This document shows positions 1 to 13,025 of a stretch of 64,000 nucleotides of DNA, one piece after another. This DNA is from Manis javanica. Its lineage: Eukaryota > Chordata > Mammalia > Pholidota > Manidae. The stretch's first letter is position 1. Every line of letters starts with the position of its first letter. A model generated the notes under the pieces. That model saw only the letters and a program-made list of their open reading frames with translations. It searched no databases and had not been told where the DNA came from. The stretch spans positions 109,386,302 through 109,450,301 of the forward strand of contig NC_133164.1 in assembly GCF_040802235.1 (NCBI RefSeq), in the 5' to 3' direction. The position numbers and the translations under genes are program-made.

Positions 1-109
1 ACTAACTTTGTTACTTAACTTCTCTGAGCCTAAGTATACTAGGTATAGTACTGATTTTCAAAAATCTGTTAATGCCACACTAATACATGCTGCATGATTT
101 TTGTGAGAT
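1..109 (+). repeat. MIR SINE fragment
   Basis: The start reads like the MIR middle section (tacttaacttctctgagcct), followed by diverged sequence. It is a short partial copy cut by the window edge. Confidence 0.5.
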
Positions 110-200
110 AGCCATGCATGCATTCATTCATTCAACAAACATTTCTTGTGTGCCTATTCTTTACCAGGCACACATTTCTTATTAGGCAGAACAAAGTAAT
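110..200 (-). repeat. L2 LINE 3' end fragment (antisense)
   Basis: ATTCATTCATTCAACAAACA followed by a 'ttaccaggcaca' motif is the reverse complement of the L2 3' terminus (…caataaatatttgttgaatgaatgaa). It is ancient and diverged. Confidence 0.55.
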
Positions 201-459
201 TTAGTCCCAGTGTCCTTATTTTTTGCAAAAAAAAATGCAAAGTGAGGCCAGAAAGATAAGGTGCTTTGCAGGAGGATGTGAAAGGGCTTTAGAAAATTGC
301 AAACCTCATACAAGGGGATATAAGTATTAATGCTAATACAAAGCCAGTGTCTCCTTTATAGGGTAATAGATATGCGTTTCATCCTCCATGGATGTTTCTA
401 TCTGTCTAGGAGTTCCTTTTAGATAAATTCACTGGGCATTACCATTTAGCACTGTTCTT

Positions 460-625
460 TCCAAACCAGGTTACATATCAGAAACATGTAGGAAATTTCA
501 AAATTGGTTCCTCCTACCTCAGACCTTCTGAATCACAATCTCTGAGGCAGGGACCCAGATATCTCCATTTTTATAGGATGCTTCCTAGTAAATCTAACAC
601 AGGCAGGAGCTGAGATGCTCTGAGT
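460..625 (+). repeat. hAT-Charlie fossil, MER20-type
   Basis: The phrase order 'ttctgaatcacaatctctga… ccatttttataggatgcttcc' resembles MER20-like non-autonomous hAT elements. It is diverged and the family name is tentative. Confidence 0.4.
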
Positions 626-1429
626 TTGCCAAATAAAATAATAGATTATAGGAGGAGCAAATGATGTGTAAATAATTGTGAATTAAAATTTTAAGTCTTC
701 ATGATCTATAAAACCAAGTGATTTAAAAATAAAAAGAGCTTGCATTAAATCTAGAATCATATAGATTGAAATGGAGTCTTAGGATTAGACTTTGATTTGG
801 GTGGGGTATTGCCACTGAAAAGGCAATGCAGCAACATTAAAGAAAGGTTTAAAGGAGAAAATCTCATGATTGCCTCCACAAAGTTTCATGTTTATATGTT
901 GCTTACTCACATGTACAGTGGTAGATATTTGCAATCATAGTCTACATATCCCTGTATTTCCTTTGCAATATTGCCTAAAATTGTAAAATTTTAGTTTATG
1001 AGGTTTTAGTTACTCTTTCCTGAGAAGAAATTTCTCTGACTGTCCTAGGCTGAGTTGAGGCCAGAATCCCTAGATTTTCATATATTGCATTTGAGAATTT
1101 TCCGATATGTTATACCAACCCACCCTGACAGAGCTTTAAGCAACTACTGTATACATGCATAGCCTCCTTTTCTCTCCATAGTCCCCTTTCTAATGACTTT
1201 TCTGTTCTTCAGATTACAACAGGAGGGAGCCTGTACCAGATGTAATCATTAATGGAAAATGTGCTTACAGAAGTCACCAATAGCGTGTTAACCCCTTAGA
1301 GCTTTGTCCCTAACCGGGGGTTTTCTCCAGCTACTCAGATACAGCACACAATGCAGGATTTCTCTGTCTCTGGATATCTCTCAAAATATGGTAGGATCTT
1401 TTCTTTTGCTGCAACATCCATTCAAATAA
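626..1429. other. intronic sequence, nothing recognised
   Basis: A+T-rich intron. I saw no gene, recognisable repeat or RNA gene here. Confidence 0.6.
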
Positions 1430-1560
1430 CTTACAAATATTGAATATTTACTGTGTATCAGCTACTATGTTAGAGCTACACACTATTGAAATAATAAATT
1501 TCTATTTAATGATTATGAGGAAACTAATGCTTCCTCTGGAGGCATAACTGACAGGATACT
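1430..1560 (-). repeat. L2/MIR-like 3' tail (antisense)
   Basis: 'aatatttactgtgtatcagctactatgtta' type wording, followed by gaggaaact, fits an antisense L2 or MIR tail. It may belong to the larger L2 copy that follows. Confidence 0.4.
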
Positions 1561-1689
1561 TGTCGATGCCTTGCTTTTCCAAGTTGTGAATTCAGTGAAA
1601 TTCCAGAGATTTGAGCCATCTCCATATTTAAGGAAAACACTAAGCATTTCACTTTGTCAATACATCTTTAATAATATAACAAAAGAAAT

Positions 1690-2720
1690 TATACACCAAG
1701 AAGATTTTATATAGCAGCAGAACAACAAGAGACAAGACTGGAGAGATGAGCTGGAGCCAGGTCACACTGGCCCTTGAGTCATGTTGAGGAATGTTGCTGT
1801 CACGCTAAATAGAGTGGAAAACAGTTAAGGGTACTGAGCATGTGACTTGATCTGATTTCACCACTGTGTGGGAAACGGGTGGATGGAAGACAGAAGTGGA
1901 AATGGGAAGACCAGTTACAAGGCTGTTTTAGAAGGATTCCAGGCTAGAGATGACAATACTCTAGACTAGTATGGGGACAGTGAAGATAGAGAGAGATGGA
2001 CTAATTTGAGTTCAATTTGAAGATAAAATTGAACTCATGGTGCATTTGGTATGGTAATTAAGAGAGTGAGATGTTGAGGATGAGTCCTAAATTTTTGGTG
2101 TGAGCACCCGATTAGATGGGAAATGTTGGAAGAGGAGCAGATTTGTGGACCAAGGGGTGGTAGAAAATTAACTGCTCAGTTTTTTGTGTTAACTTTGAGA
2201 CGCCTAGTAAACACGCCTGTGCAATATGTTAAATATGTGGCTGTATACATGGCTCTAGAAATAAACATTCAGACATCACTGGCATGTTGATGTCTTGGAA
2301 CCATGGCCGTGGATGACTATAGAATGAGAAGAAAAGCCAGCTGAGACAAAAGCCCTCACGTTCAACATGTAGAGAGGAGATGGAAGAGATGCATCTGGCA
2401 GAAACTTGAGAATGGATGGTTTGAGGACAAGAAGAAAATCAAAAGACTCTGGTGTCTTAGATACCAATCAAGGAAAGTGTCTAACGGAGGAAACATTGCT
2501 GAAAGGTCAAGTGACATGAAAATCAAGAGGAGTCCATCAGATTTGGCAACAACAGGTGCTGGGTGACCCTAAAGCAGTCTCTGCAGTAGTGGGGGTAGAA
2601 GCTTGGCTCCAGGGGAGCAGCAGACGGGTAGACGGGGGTAGACCACTCTCCCAAGAAGCTTGGCTGGAGAACAAAGAAAGCTGGTAGCTAGGAGAAAACA
2701 TGGCATCCAGAACAAAGAGC
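1690..2720 (-). repeat. L2 LINE, long antisense copy
   Basis: About 1 kb follows the reverse complement of the L2 3' half in order. Recognisable blocks include 'ccagttacaaggctgtttta' near 1910, 'tttgagacgcctagtaaaca' near 2195, and 'gctgaaaggtcaagtgacat' near 2500. The copy is heavily mutated. The small open frame at 2276-2467 lies inside it and is not a gene. Confidence 0.75.
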
Positions 2721-4452
2721 CTTACTTTTCAAGATAAGTATTTTTTAACGTGCTACAGAATATTTGTCTCCTGAAGGTGAACACTTGACCCATTGTTTAC
2801 CAAAGTAAAACATTTAGCAGTAAGAAAAGGTTTAAAACAGCTGTGAAAGATACTGTTTTGGACTGGCCATGAAGAAAATACTCCTACAGGTTCTGCATAT
2901 CTTAGCACTATGATTCTAAACCATTTTAGTACCACTTTAATGCCAACCCAAAGAATTCAAGTGGCATTAAGTCCATGCTAATGAGAGTAATAACAGAAAT
3001 CATTAAGGCAGACCTTTGAAATCACAGCCAAAGACAAAAAGCAATGCCTTCATACCTGGCTTCAGTAAGGGTCATTTGTCGAGGGGTTTCAAAGATTTAT
3101 ATTACTCTAAAATTGGTGGTTTTCAAAAAACACTCAGCTGCTGAGCAGTGTTCTTTAATGAAATGATTCAGTAGTCCTGTACTTCTAGGATTGAAGGGGA
3201 TATCTTTTTCCTACCCATGATGGAACATTCTTTGCTATATATATAGCTAATATGTAATACAAATATATCATGGTCAAAGTATTTTTTTCATATTTACAAA
3301 GAAGAGGTATCATTTCGAGGAGCACGGTTTTTAGAGGCTTTCCCTTAATTTTCTCCAGATGAGTGAGGTACAGGTTCAGTTTACATTTTTTGAATTTCCA
3401 CCAAGGAAGTGCAAGTGTCCTCACAGGCTTGAGCTATTTTCTATGGTTTAGCCATCTTCCTGAAGAAAAAGCTTCACTCTGATTTTTCACCTTTTCCATA
3501 AAGCAAATAGAGAGCTGTTTACAACAGCCTTTGTCTGGCTTTGGCATTGATTTTAAATCACCTGAATTGATCATGTGGTTATGGGACTTTAAAAAATCCC
3601 ACCAAACACCAAAGCCTCTAAACACAATTAGAATTGAGGCGTTTTTAACTGCAAGTGTTATGTCCAAAGGAGTACATTTTAAATTATCATTAACTTATGC
3701 TCATTTTAGGTGGAAAAAAAGCACTATCTTAATTTATAGTATCTGGGGTTTTGTAGATGCTCTCTAACTGCACAGAAATGTTCTAGTTTTGAAAATGAGG
3801 AAGCATCTAAAATCTACGTCCGTCTTTGATTGTTTGACTGCTAGGCAATGTCATCAGCCAATAAGAGGGAAGTATGCAAATCAGCCAGCTGTCATGTCAC
3901 ACACAGTCACAGGACTTAGGCAAGCTGATCTCAAACAGATTTGACAAAGAGGTGGAAGGTCTAAAATTAAATAGGTCAACACAGATTCTCTAATAATAGG
4001 TAGATGTGAAGGAACAATGAGGGATCCCACAGGAAAACTGCTTTTAAAAACTGCTGATATTTAGTGCTTTCATTTCAGATTTCCCATCGTCAGGGGCATC
4101 TAAGTCCGAACCATTTTATTTTATGATGAAACAGTTCCTATTTTTCACTAATTACTTTTCAGATTAATTCTATGAGACTAGTGTTTCAGCAAAATAAATA
4201 TTTATGAAGATTCAAGCTACTTTAAAAACCCAACTTTACTTTCTTAAAGGCAGGTATTTTTCTAAAGCTTTCTATGATACTTCAATCTTGTTGTCATGGT
4301 GACTAGATATTATAACTTTTCAGAAATGGAACCTATTTTTTACCATATTATACCAACCTACTAGTCATAAATGTAGAGTTCAGAGTGGACAATTTATATG
4401 CACTATCTCTGCTTGCTAAAATCTAAGTTTACACATAGCAAATTTCAGTAAC

Positions 4453-4455
<3 letters not shown>
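2721..4455. other. intronic sequence with an octamer/CCAAT patch
   Basis: No gene or clear repeat. The only notable content is the CCAAT plus octamer pair at 3858-3881, listed separately. Confidence 0.55.
3858..3881 (+). promoter_or_regulatory. CCAAT box and POU octamer motif pair
   Basis: CCAAT lies at 3858-3862 and the perfect octamer ATGCAAAT at 3874-3881, 11 bases apart. Octamers bind POU-family factors and CCAAT binds NF-Y. A motif match alone is weak evidence; function is inference. Confidence 0.2.

Positions 4456-4500
<45 letters not shown>
4456..4500. repeat. (AC)n microsatellite
   Basis: About 22 uninterrupted AC units. The length is likely to be polymorphic. Confidence 0.97.
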
Positions 4501-4505
<5 letters not shown>

Positions 4506-7500
4506 CTCCCTGTCCATCTCCTAATAGTAAAACATAATAAACACCAACAAAGGAATTGTTATTTTTTAATTCATATTCTTTCCAGTTAAAAAAACACATT
4601 AAAATAATCTCATTTTAAAATTATGACATGTTAAAATCTAGTTTAAAATGTTTAATTTTGGAATATTGTTATGGTAGTACCTTGCTAAACCATATGATAC
4701 TGTTTTCCTCAATTTCTATAAATAATTGTCAGTGAATAAAAGAAAAAAGAGAAAGCCTCTTGTCAATTGTCTGAACAAAAAGATAACATTCTCCTAAAAT
4801 GCAATTAAAATCCTTTAAGAAATCGGTGCTTTGTTTCCTAAATTCATTCACAAGGCATTTTTATACAATTGTAGGTTTTTCTTCTTTAATATTCTTTTGA
4901 TACCATAACAATAGGAACATGTTGCAGTCCTTCCTGTAATATGGAATGTTTACTGTATTTCATGCATAGCTAGTATACATTTTAATGCTTAAAGATGGTA
5001 TGTTATCTGTTTGGGGGGAAAAAAGAGACTTTAATTGTGAAAAATAAAAAACAAACCTTAAAATATTTTCCAATATCTTTTTTCTTCCAGCACATTTTTC
5101 TCATGTCTCAAGAAAGATGGTTTTACATAGTAACTTAGAAGTAACACCTAATGATTAACAGAATGATGGATGTGATGAATCACCTTTTTCTTGAGAAATA
5201 ATAAATCAACATATTCCTGCCCATAAATTTTTACTGAAAAATGTGAAATATTAGCATCATATATTTAGCAAGGTGTCAGATACAAAACCTGTCAGCAAAA
5301 TGTCACCCTCATAACCAGTAAAATACTTCAAAATATTATGTTCCCTTTTTTGGGAAGTAATTCAAACATAATTTACAATTTCCTTAATTTAGTGTGGATT
5401 TACTTCTTATTACTCTTCTGATGATAAGCATGGACATCATCTGCTTGAGCATTATTAATATTAGACTCCAAAGTTAGGAAAATAAAACATCCTGATACAG
5501 AATTTTTTACCCACAAAAATTTTGGTTAAAATATATTTTTAGGATTATAAACTGATCATAAGATCAGATTTTCCCTTTTTATATTTAAGTAATTCAGTCC
5601 TGGCCCCTGTTTAGGTAGCATTTTTTTCCCTTGCTCTGGTTTCATTTTTAGGCAGACTTCATGTTGGATTCTGTTTGGAATTTTTGGAAGCCTTTTTGAA
5701 GGGTGAATGATGATAACATGAAAGGTTAGTTGATTGTTAGTTGCATAGCAAGTTTGTTTTATTTCCATGGTGTTTTTCCTAGAGTAGCCATAGTGTATTG
5801 TGGGAAGTAGAGCAGGGCAGTGTCCTTCCCCTGGCTGTATTGATTTGCCCTTCAGCTGTGTACAGCACAGAGAGAACCTCAGGCCTTGTTGTTGATTATC
5901 TACACAGTGTCTCTGGGAGCATTATTGACCCATTGCCGCTGACTGCCTGTGGCTCTTGATTTTTCACACCGTCTCCATGACACTCATAATAAAACATACT
6001 ATCTTATTGCTACTCAACTCTGAGAGCCAACTGATTCAGCCTTAGAATACCACAGTGTTTCTGGAGAACATTTATTGTATGTGGGTAAAGTATTGTAGCA
6101 ATTTTAGGATACTGTCTTGTATAGTTTTAATAGCTACCTCTATAGCAAGATTCTGCATTACGCTATTACATTTTTATTGTCTTAAAAAAGCCAATACTAG
6201 TTTGCATTTACTGTTAACATGAAATTTTGCATTTTTAAGTACAAAATAAATTTGAAAACACTGTGTTAATGAAAAGAATATTCTGTATTACTGTTAGGCT
6301 AGACATGTTATTATAATATTCATTTTCAAAACTAAATTTTTAAATATGTTACAGTGGTTATGCTTTGATTTTGTTACTACAGTAAATGATCACTTTTTGA
6401 AGTTTCTGATTTGATTTGTTTATCGTATTTCTAATTTGCTGTTGCCAAAATGCCCTCCAAAATACATTTTAACTTCTGATAGAATATCGTTATAAAAAAT
6501 CATATGAAAACTTTCTTCTTAGTTGTCTTGAAAAACTTTTTTTCTATTTAAGTTGTTATTCGTGGAAAATGGATTTCTTTGAGCATATTTCATTTTATTT
6601 TGTACTGGAGGTTTCATATAATTTATTAATACAAAATTATTTTGATTTTCATTTCCCATTTTTCCCAATCCACAATCAGCATTAATAATTCCTTTGTTCC
6701 CTAAGTTGATTGATAGTGTAGCATTTCTAAAAAGAGTTCAGAGGTCCTGAGAAATAGACTTTGGTTCCGTTGGTACAGAGGGAATAAACTGAATATGTTT
6801 CTTAAAGATACTTTAAATATTTTAACCCACTATTATGAGTATAAATGGCAATATTGCTCAAAAGAGAGCAATTACTCTATTCTTGCCAGAAGCAGCTAAA
6901 CATCTTTATAGAAAAAGATAAGTCAGAGCAAGAGTTGCATGTTCAGCTACAATTGTTGGTTACTTTTGATTGAAGTTGTTTAACTTAAGAGCGTTTTCAT
7001 TAGTCAGAACAAATAAAAATTTCTGTAACAAACCTATCTTCAATAAATTCAGATTTGGAAATTACAATAATGCTAATTTCTTATCGGTATGTGTCCAACT
7101 TCATGAATTCCCTGGAACTAGGATCTGTTTCAAAAATGTTTGCTATAAAACCAACAGCATTTATGTTCAAATTATTAGTAGCTCACCATTAGAAAATGTT
7201 AATAGTTTGACAGTTTATGTCAGTGAGCTTTGTTTGCTATTTAATTTTTTTAAACATTTTGAGATCACAATTCATTTGTGTTCCCTGGTAGTTTTTGTGT
7301 TTCTTGTTTTATCAAAGTTTAGTAAGTAGGTTTTATGTTTCAGGGATGCATAGTTCTCTGAAGTATGCTTTCTAAAATATCAAACTGTCATAAAATAAGA
7401 ATTTCTTAATTAAAGAGTTTTTAGCAAATACTGCTTTTGGCTGGTGGGAGTATATAGCCTCGTAGTCTGCCTCCATGACGAATCCTCACAGACCCCTGAG

Positions 7501-9027
7501 CACCTGAGTAGTGTCTAATTTGAGTCTAGTTGTTGTTTCTCAGCTAATTACTTTCGGTGTATGTCCAGTTAATGCGACATAAAAAACAGAGGAAAGGCAT
7601 CCCCCCTCTTATCCCTCCAAATTAGTGTTCTTTTAAATTAAGAAAGTATTTCTCCTTCATGGTCCTGCATGCCTCACCTCACAAAGTTTTAGGACTTAAT
7701 GGGGTGAGGGTAGAGTGATGGAGTGCCTCCAACTTCAAGCAGAGGGCTTTTTCAAACCTAGGTACACAGGTTTAGGCAACATTTCATCACCTCTGGGGGA
7801 AAAAGCAGGGTACACTGGACCCATTGTAATGCAAGTATGTTCTTTCAGAGCCAACTTTGTCTTATAGGGACTTAACACCCACAGTACATCAGGCTTGAAT
7901 TCTCTGTGTAGGAGTCAAGTATGGAGTTTACAAAAAACCTTGGTCACAGCGGTTTTGTGCTCTCCCACCTGATGATTTTTAATAGCATGAGCTTCATGCA
8001 CCCCTTCAGCCTCGGCACTTCAGTGTCTTTGGACGTCAAGAACATTTTAACGTGTATGCAAGGCTTCCTTTAAAACCGAGTCGTACTTATCAGGTACTGC
8101 AAAGGTTAAGCCTTATCGTCTGCATCCAAAAAAAAAGGTGAGGTTTCATCAAAAACTTCCATCCTCACAACCTTTCGCCACAATTTGATGATGATTATTG
8201 ATTATTTCACAGCCTTTCACTCATGCTCTGCCACTGTGGCCAGCCCTGATATACAGATAGAGCTGCAGTCCAGCTAAAATAAGACTCCATCTTGATAATG
8301 GCCTGAGATGAGATACTGTTATTTGATAAAGATAATTGATGTTTCACAGTGAATTGGAAAGCGGCTTCAAGCGTGCCATATTTGGAGCGATATTCTATCC
8401 ACAAATGTGTCGGTTGTTTATAAAAACTAGAACAAAGGAATGAAAGTTAAATATTTGGACAGAGCTTTTTGGAGCATTTGGTGCTAAGATTTTTTTTTCC
8501 ATGTTTGATTATTTTAAGTTCTAATGAAAAAAAGAAGTAAGAAGGGGCATGTCATGTTTTTTTCCCTCTTCGGTTTCAGGTTTAGTTTGTTAAAATCTTA
8601 CATGTTGTGGGTGTTATTAATCAGCTCCCTTGTGGACTTAATACCTAAATTCTGTTTGGATTATGATGTATCACTGTCATGCAAAGACTGGGTATCTTAG
8701 GTGAAGGCTAAATTTCATGTTATACTTAATTTCTTGAACATTTTAAATACTATGTGAAAACACAATTTAAATTATTGATCATGAACATCATGTCTCGTGG
8801 CAAATGCAATTCAAATAATCTGTAAATATGGATTGAGTTTCTCATTTATTATTAACAAACTTCTCTAAAAACAATAGGTAACTTACTGTATGTGTTCCTC
8901 ATGCTTCCTTCAGCCACCAGGTTTAAGTTGATTAAGGTATCATTCATCTTAGGTACTGTTCATCCTATTTCTTTTAGCCTTATCACTTACGTAACCCCTA
9001 ATTAAGCAATAAGACTTGACAGGGAGT
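4501..9027. other. intronic sequence, no gene recognised
   Basis: A+T-rich. The open frame at 6970-7329 has no domain or splice support and is judged a chance frame. The 8170-8420 stretch is less A+T-biased and repeat-free (see findings). No RNA gene was seen. Confidence 0.6.
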
Positions 9028-9129
9028 ATGGTTATCATGAGATAATGACACCCCAAGTGTGTTGTGAGGCACAGGGTTCAGCTGAGTGCTTCTAAACCTC
9101 TAGGGGTGTGATTATCTCATGATAAACAT
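9028..9129. repeat. 102-bp hairpin with 27-bp inverted arms (MITE-like)
   Basis: The arm at 9028-9054 pairs with 9103-9129 at 25 of 27 positions, with mismatches at 9031/9126 and 9047/9110. The loop is 48 nt. The core of the arm contains TTATCATGAGATAAT. Such short symmetrical elements are typical of non-autonomous DNA transposons or of conserved hairpins derived from them. I cannot name a family. Confidence 0.7.
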
Positions 9130-11494
9130 GCCACATCGCTGCTCACTGCTATCATTGTTGCACACACACACCCAGACTCAGGATGAAATTGACATTTCCT
9201 CGTCTACCTTCTCACAGATCCACATTGTTGATTTTATAAAATTATCGGTCCAGGTCTCAGACTTATAAACCAAAGTTTGAACTCATAAGCTGTTGTTTAA
9301 ATAGTATCAGTTGACTTGCAAGTACATCTTTGAACAAAATATAGATTGACTTTCTTTTAAGGTAAAGTTTCTTCAGAAGAAAGGCCTCTTGGAAAGCAAA
9401 TATATTTTTTGTTGTCATGATTTTGCAGCAGTTCGTGGACCTCACTCCAGTGAATGGTAAAGGATGTGACATTCTGGTGAACTCCAAAGAAACATGAATG
9501 TGCTTTCATACAAATAGAGTTATTAAATAGTTGAAAGTTCTATAGGAAATGGTAGTTGGATTTGTGGTTTGGAAAATCCCCTTTAGCTTATTACTCATAA
9601 CTATCAGTTAAAAATAGAAAAATACAGGGGGAGAAGGAAATATTAGTTTTATAACTATTTTAGTTCACATTTCTAGTGAATTGATAATATTTCAGGGAAG
9701 AATCATTTTTATTTTCTTATGATAGCTTCTAACTTGGTACTTAAAAGGAAACTGGGATTATCTAGTAGTTTTGACCCATTAAAGGGAAAAAGAGAACACC
9801 TTTTTGGTGATATATCTTCTCAGGAGTGTGTGTGTATGTGTGTGCATTATTTTTTTAAAAAAAGGAAATAATGAAAATACCATGGCTAACTTTTCAGTAT
9901 AAAGTTAATCATGAGTAAAATAAAAACTTTTTCAATATAAATTTATGCTAAACATGAATAAAAGAGAAATAAAACTTATAAAACTATCCACTAGAACTTT
10001 CTGTGATGAAGAAAATGTTCTTTATTTACATTTTCCAATGTGATAGACACTAGCTACATGACTAATGAGACTAAGAAACTGAATTTTTTGTTTTATTTTA
10101 TTTTAATTAACTAAATTTAAATAGCTGCATTTCGCTAATAATGTCTAACATTTGTAGATAGGAGAATTCTAAATAAAAAGAGAAAAATCCATGAAAGTTA
10201 ATATTTCTGGAGCTCCTCTTACAAAATTACTGAAAATGGCTTTATGGCTGAAAATAATATTTTCCAAATAATTAGTCTATTTTATAGTCTTTTTAAATTT
10301 TATTGTTTAAATAACTTAAGACTGAAAAAGTCTGTTAATTTTATAAAAATCTAAAATTCTCCTTAGAACTTCTGCTATTCTCCCTCTAATTCATGTTCAA
10401 TTTTTCAGAACTACCTATCTAATAGGTATTTGATGTATATTGAAACTATTAATCTAGTTATGAAATTAAAGTAACAGTTTTCCTGGCAAAGGGAAATGCC
10501 TTTTTTTTAGGAAGTTTCTATCAGCCAGAAATGCTGAGACTTCTTGTACCTATTTATTAAATGACTTATATTCCTCTATCATACCATTTATCCCAGAGAA
10601 CTTCATTTATCCCAGAGAATTTTTTTTTAATAAGAATTGTAGTGTCCAAGCTTACCTTTATTCCTGTAGGTACAGTTTCCTATTTTGAAAAGGTTCAGAA
10701 TATTATACAAACTTTGCTCTGTTGGTGAGCCCAGCCTTCAGTATTTTCATGGCCTAGCTTGTTCATCCTTAAAACAACCTTTGACTTTTAAGTTAAAATA
10801 TTTACCAAACTCCAATCGATAGGTAAGTGTCCTCTAAATGAACAACCAGGAACATGTAAAACTGGTGTCTTTCTTTAAGTGGAAAATAAACATTTTTTAA
10901 AGCATAGGCTGATAATTACTATTTCTGTTACTATTTTGTATTTGTATGGATTTGGTTTTTTAATAAGATTATAACATCCCAGGGAGAAAACTGTAAACAA
11001 AATTGCTGGTACATAAAAGCATAGAATTTGGCATTAAATCCATGAAACTGAAGGGCACATGAGCTGAAGACCCAGGGAATTCCTATCATTATGTGAACTC
11101 ATTGCCACTTGTGGCAAGCAAAACTGTGTTTGAAACAAAGTTCTAACAGGTCCTTAAGGTGAGCAGCATTAGAGCTGATGCCATTATAGTCTAGAGAGAG
11201 AGAAACCTTTCCTCCTTTTAATGTGACAATTCCTGGATTGGAGGGGTTGATCTGTGGGCCAAAAGCTTATTTGGAAATCCTTTTGCTTTTCTAGGTCCCT
11301 GGTGAGGGAATTTTTAAAGCTGAGTGAAGGGTATATAGAATTTCATTATAGCATTCTATCTGCATTTGTACATGTTGAAATTTTCCATAATAATTTTTAA
11401 ATGCAAATAATATATAAACACTGGCTTAATATAAATATTAATGTCACCAATAATAACACATCTGATGTAACATTTACTGAAGCCATAGTTATTC
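9130..11494. other. intronic sequence, no gene recognised
   Basis: A+T-rich intron. A 19-bp-period tandem pair occurs at 10585-10619. Nothing else is supported. Confidence 0.6.
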
Positions 11495-11700
11495 AACTTT
11501 GAACTCCTACCTGTTGCTCCAGCCTCACCTCTCACCAGGCTCCCCTACAGTCTCTGTGTTTAGGCCACACTAACTCTTTTTTTTTGTTACTCTAATGTCT
11601 CATCTCTTATGCCCAGAACCTTTGCACATGCTACACCTTATTTAGGACCTCTCCTTCTTTCCCACTCCACGTATCCCATCTCCCTCCTTCACTTATAGTA
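11495..11700 (+). repeat. L2 LINE fragment
   Basis: 'ttgctccagcctcacct', 'ggccacactaactc' and 'cccagaacctttgcacatgc' match the L2 consensus order (…ccagccacactggcc… gggcctttgcacttgctgtt…) in sense orientation. Confidence 0.6.
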
Positions 11701-12814
11701 ACTGCTATCCCCACTTGTTCGTAAACCAAGCAATCACTGCCTCACTAGTACACGAAACTGTACCTTTGGGGGCTAGACTGATTCTCATTCAGTTCAGTAC
11801 CATTCAGGCATCTAGTTGCTTACGTCCTTTCTCTTGAGATTGAAATCAGGTCACACACCCTTCTCAGATTTGGATGTAACATATGAAGATTGTACCACCT
11901 CTCTCATGCTGCTCTAGTCCTCCTTTGTTTTATAAATAATGGGGAAGAAACTGATCAAATGAAATTTGGATTGATCTTGAGGGAGGTGAGGGGCCGTGGT
12001 AAAGTGGAGAGTGCAGTATGGGTTGGGGGATGGAGCTATAAAAATTTTAGACATCATAGGACCAAACAAAACAAGTTTGTAGGCGACAGTAGGCCTATGG
12101 GCAGCCTGAAGCTGTGGATGGAAGCATGAGTGATTATAGGGAGAGAAAGAAAAAGGAATCTGTTTCTGTTGAACTCTCAGTATCTTATACCTCTGTTTAA
12201 AATGTGGTTTATTAGCAGCAGTCCAAAATACTGTTTAAAATGTAAACACCAATAAATACCCTGCTTTAAAATGTGATCCTAGAAACTCTCTAAGAGAAAC
12301 AAAATATTAACAGAGAGGATTCACATCTTTCAATTCAATTTCTTGCTATGAGTTCACATTAATTGAATAAAATGTTCAGACTATTCATGCCTCTCAAAAT
12401 ATTATTTATATTATAAATGTATGTTGCCAGATTTTTAACATTTTCCATTTCTTGTTCTAATTAATCATATTAATCAATTAAAATTGAAGACATGAGGCCT
12501 GCTCAGTGTAAAGTAGCCTCAAGCCCATGCTGTTTAATTTTATAAAGCACTCATAATGAAAAAGAATAATTCAGCTAATCAAATAACAACTTCCTTTTTC
12601 CTTACCTATCTTGATTAAGGCAGCTGGCCTTTTGTAATCACTCCTTCAGCCTAAGAATCCATTCCAAGCTCGACATGTGTCAGTAAGGAAAAATGCATTA
12701 ACGGGAATGCTTTGGCGCTGGGAAGATGGGGGAGCCTGCCTTCTCTGTGGAGCTAGCAGCAGTTCACAGCAACGCAGCACTTTGTGAAGTAAAGTCCATC
12801 TGTGGGGCTTGGGG
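11701..12814. other. intronic sequence, nothing recognised
   Basis: No gene or clear repeat. 12480-12790 is repeat-free with several homeodomain-like AATTA/TAATC words, which I do not treat as evidence of function. Confidence 0.5.
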
Positions 12815-13025
12815 ATGGGTGACATGGGTGAAGGGGATCAAGAGGCACAAAATTCCACTCATAAAATAAATAAGTCATTGGGAGAAATGTACAGCATAGG
12901 GAATATAGTCAATAATATTGTAATAACTTGGTGGGGTGACAGATGGTAGCTAGCCTTATAAGAATCATTTCATAATGATCTACACCTAAAACTAATAGGT
13001 TATTGTATGTCATTTAGACTTCAAT
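12815..13025 (+). repeat. L1 LINE 3' end (L1MA-type), sense
   Basis: 'gggtgaaggggatcaagagg', 'gcatagggaatatagtcaat' and 'gtgacagatggtagctagc' followed by 'cttcaataaaag' are the ordered blocks of a mammalian L1MA-type 3' UTR ending at the poly(A) side. The same blocks recur in the sense half of the L1 at 27,526-27,770. Confidence 0.8.

Noticed and set aside
2008..2036. Perfect 11-bp-arm hairpin (GAGTTCAATTT, 7-nt loop)
   Set aside because: It lies within a decayed L2 copy and is short enough to arise by chance mutation.
2276..2467. Minus-strand open frame
   Set aside because: It lies inside an antisense L2 copy.
6970..7329. 119-codon open frame in A+T-rich intron
   Set aside because: Phe/Leu/Asn-rich composition typical of A+T-rich chance frames; no domain and no splice sites.
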